Origin: Acidimicrobiales bacterium
Lineage (GTDB): Bacteria; Actinomycetota; Acidimicrobiia; Acidimicrobiales; Aldehydirespiratoraceae
Direction of reading: 5' to 3'
NCBI GenBank assembly: GCA_021604885.1
Contig: BQJV01000161.1
Location: 1 to 7,240 of the forward strand
Length of the DNA: 7,240 nt
Shown here: positions 6,410 through 7,240 of the stretch, piece by piece
Position numbering within the stretch: position 1 is the stretch's first letter
How the letters are laid out: each line of letters starts with the position of its first letter
The notes under the pieces: generated by a model
What the model saw: only the letters and a program-made list of their open reading frames with translations
The model's database searches: none
What the model was told of the DNA's origin: nothing
Position numbers and translations under genes: made by a program

Positions 6410-6465
6410 GCTGTGTGCCCCGACACGGTGTCGTCGAACATCGTGCCCACGCCTCGAGGAGGGGA
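6410..6465. promoter_or_regulatory. Short divergent promoter region with a 13-nt palindrome
   Basis: Only 56 bp separate the preferred starts of the NfeD-like gene and the ArsA-like gene. If both initiate here, their promoters must overlap each other or the coding regions. CGACAC-G-GTGTCG (6421-6433) is a perfect inverted repeat with a one-base centre and could be a regulator site, but a palindrome this short can arise by chance in GC-rich DNA. No clear -10/-35 pair was found. Confidence 0.3.
6456..6465 (+). promoter_or_regulatory. Strong Shine-Dalgarno that fixes the ArsA-like start
   Basis: GAGGAGGGGA lies directly upstream of the ATG at 6466. Its AGGAGG core (6457-6462) leaves a 3-nt gap to the start, or slightly more if an earlier register pairs. 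It is the best ribosome binding site in the window. No in-frame ATG, GTG or TTG was seen in the roughly 36 nt upstream. Confidence 0.75.
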
Positions 6466-7240
6466 ATGGATCCCGGTCAGTTCTTCGCATCGTCGCGGGT
6501 CCTCATCGTGGCAGGGAAGGGCGGAGTCGGGAAGAGCACAGCCTCGGCGACCCTTGCCTTGGCTGCGGCACGAACCGGTCTGTCGGTCCTCCTCGTGGAG
6601 GTGGCGGGCCGATCCGCGGCGGCGCCGATGTTCGGCACCGACGCACAAGGCTACGACGCAACGACCATTTACAGCGAGGCGGACGGCGGTTCGGTCGCCA
6701 CGCGTTCGATCACCCCCGATCGGGCCCTCGTCGAATGGCTGGCGACGCACGGTTTCAAGACCATCGCGAAGCGTATGGCGAAGAGCGGCATCCTCGAGAT
6801 CGTCGCCACCGCGACGCCGGGCATCAAGGACCTGCTCGTCCTGGGCCGCATCAAGGCGCTCGAGCAGCAGAGCGACGCCGACCTGATCATCGTCGACGCT
6901 CCGGCGGCCGGACACGCCGTGCAGTTCCTCCAGGCGCCGGCCGGGGTGCGTGACGCAGCGCGCACCGGCGTGCTCAATCGGCAGGCCGTGGAGGTGCTGG
7001 AGATGCTCCGGGACCCGGCCCGGTGCCGGGCGATGCTCGTGAGCATCCCCGAGGAGACACCGATGAACGAGCTGATCGAGACGTCGTTCGCGATCGAGGA
7101 GGACGTGGGGCTCGCGCTCGGTCCGGTCGTGATCAACGGGATCCTGCCCGCCGTGGACGGGCTCGCTGCGACGCCGCCGGCATCGCTCGGCGCCGCCGAG
7201 CAGAAGGATCTCCGCCGTGCCGCCGACTTCCGGCGCGACC
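6466..7240 (+). CDS. ArsA/Get3-family ATPase, N-terminal part (cut by window edge)
   Basis: This is a cytoplasmic P-loop ATPase of the SIMIBI/deviant-Walker class, annotated in actinobacteria as an anion-transporting ATPase or Get3 homologue. The first 258 residues are visible and the frame stays open to the right edge. The deviant Walker A, GKGGVGKST (17-25), includes the signature Lys18 used across the dimer interface. VEVAG (44-48) replaces the VDLDPA-like strand of classical ArsA. DAPAAGH (144-150) is the switch II region. ITPDRALVEWL (82-92), KRMAKSGILEIVATATPGIKD (102-122) and SIPEETPMNE (193-202) are stretches I recognise from the actinobacterial Rv3679/Rv3680 type. Those proteins usually occur as an adjacent pair, so a second copy may lie just beyond the window. 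Only Cys187 is present in this part, and no arsenite-binding cysteine cluster is visible, so arsenite export is unlikely. The substrate is unknown. The gene starts head-to-head with the NfeD-like gene. Confidence 0.92.
   Translation, partial: MDPGQFFASSRVLIVAGKGGVGKSTASATLALAAARTGLSVLLVEVAGRSAAAPMFGTDAQGYDATTIYSEADGGSVATRSITPDRALVEWLATHGFKTIAKRMAKSGILEIVATATPGIKDLLVLGRIKALEQQSDADLIIVDAPAAGHAVQFLQAPAGVRDAARTGVLNRQAVEVLEMLRDPARCRAMLVSIPEETPMNELIETSFAIEEDVGLALGPVVINGILPAVDGLAATPPASLGAAEQKDLRRAADFRRD

Noticed and set aside
1..7240. A novel defence or mobile system
   Set aside because: No transposase, integrase, toxin-antitoxin, nuclease, CRISPR or phage gene is visible, and composition is uniform. 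The gene set is housekeeping plus envelope.

Overview
The window is GC-rich, tightly packed bacterial DNA. It most likely comes from an actinobacterium (Actinomycetota), and my best guess is the Acidimicrobiia/Ilumatobacter side. Four things point there. The DnaK lacks the roughly 24-residue ATPase-domain insertion of Gram-negative DnaKs. The order is dnaK-grpE, with a heat-shock upstream region of actinobacterial style. The envelope protein ends in FTDVP...TREQMAA-type S-layer-homology (SLH) repeats of a kind I associate from memory with marine Acidimicrobiia. The ArsA/Get3-like ATPase resembles the actinobacterial Rv3679/Rv3680 group. No database search was possible, so the lineage is an inference.

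Layout. (1) Positions 1-2052, minus strand: a chaperone operon, dnaK followed by grpE. The two overlap by 4 bp (GTGA), and grpE runs off the left edge. (2) 2053-2281: a 229-bp divergent intergenic region. It holds a GGAAT-N18-GTT promoter-like sequence (SigR/SigH type) and an imperfect HAIR-like inverted repeat, GTTGAGT-N7-TGTCAAC (HspR-operator type), both best read as dnaK control. (3) 2282-5056, plus strand: a 924-residue secreted protein. It has a signal peptide, two PPC-like domains, seven repeats that probably form a seven-bladed beta-propeller, a PKD/Ig-like domain and three SLH repeats. (4) 5057-5113: a short convergent gap filled by a strong GC hairpin, a candidate shared terminator. 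(5) 5114-6409 (possibly from 6490), minus strand: an NfeD-family membrane protein whose ClpP-like domain appears to lack the catalytic serine. (6) 6466 to the right edge, plus strand: the N-terminal 258 residues of an ArsA/Get3-family ATPase. It has a deviant Walker A motif and a strong Shine-Dalgarno, and it starts head-to-head with the NfeD gene.

The genes form three or four transcription units, not one system. dnaK-grpE is a classic protein-folding module: GrpE is the nucleotide exchange factor for DnaK. The SLH protein, the NfeD-like protein and the ArsA/Get3-like ATPase plausibly serve the cell envelope or membrane, but nothing in the window ties them into one pathway. I saw no RNA genes, mobile elements, CRISPR arrays or signs of recent transfer. 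The most unusual content is the SLH protein's domain architecture, the apparent two-signal control of dnaK and the apparently inactive protease domain of the NfeD-like protein.
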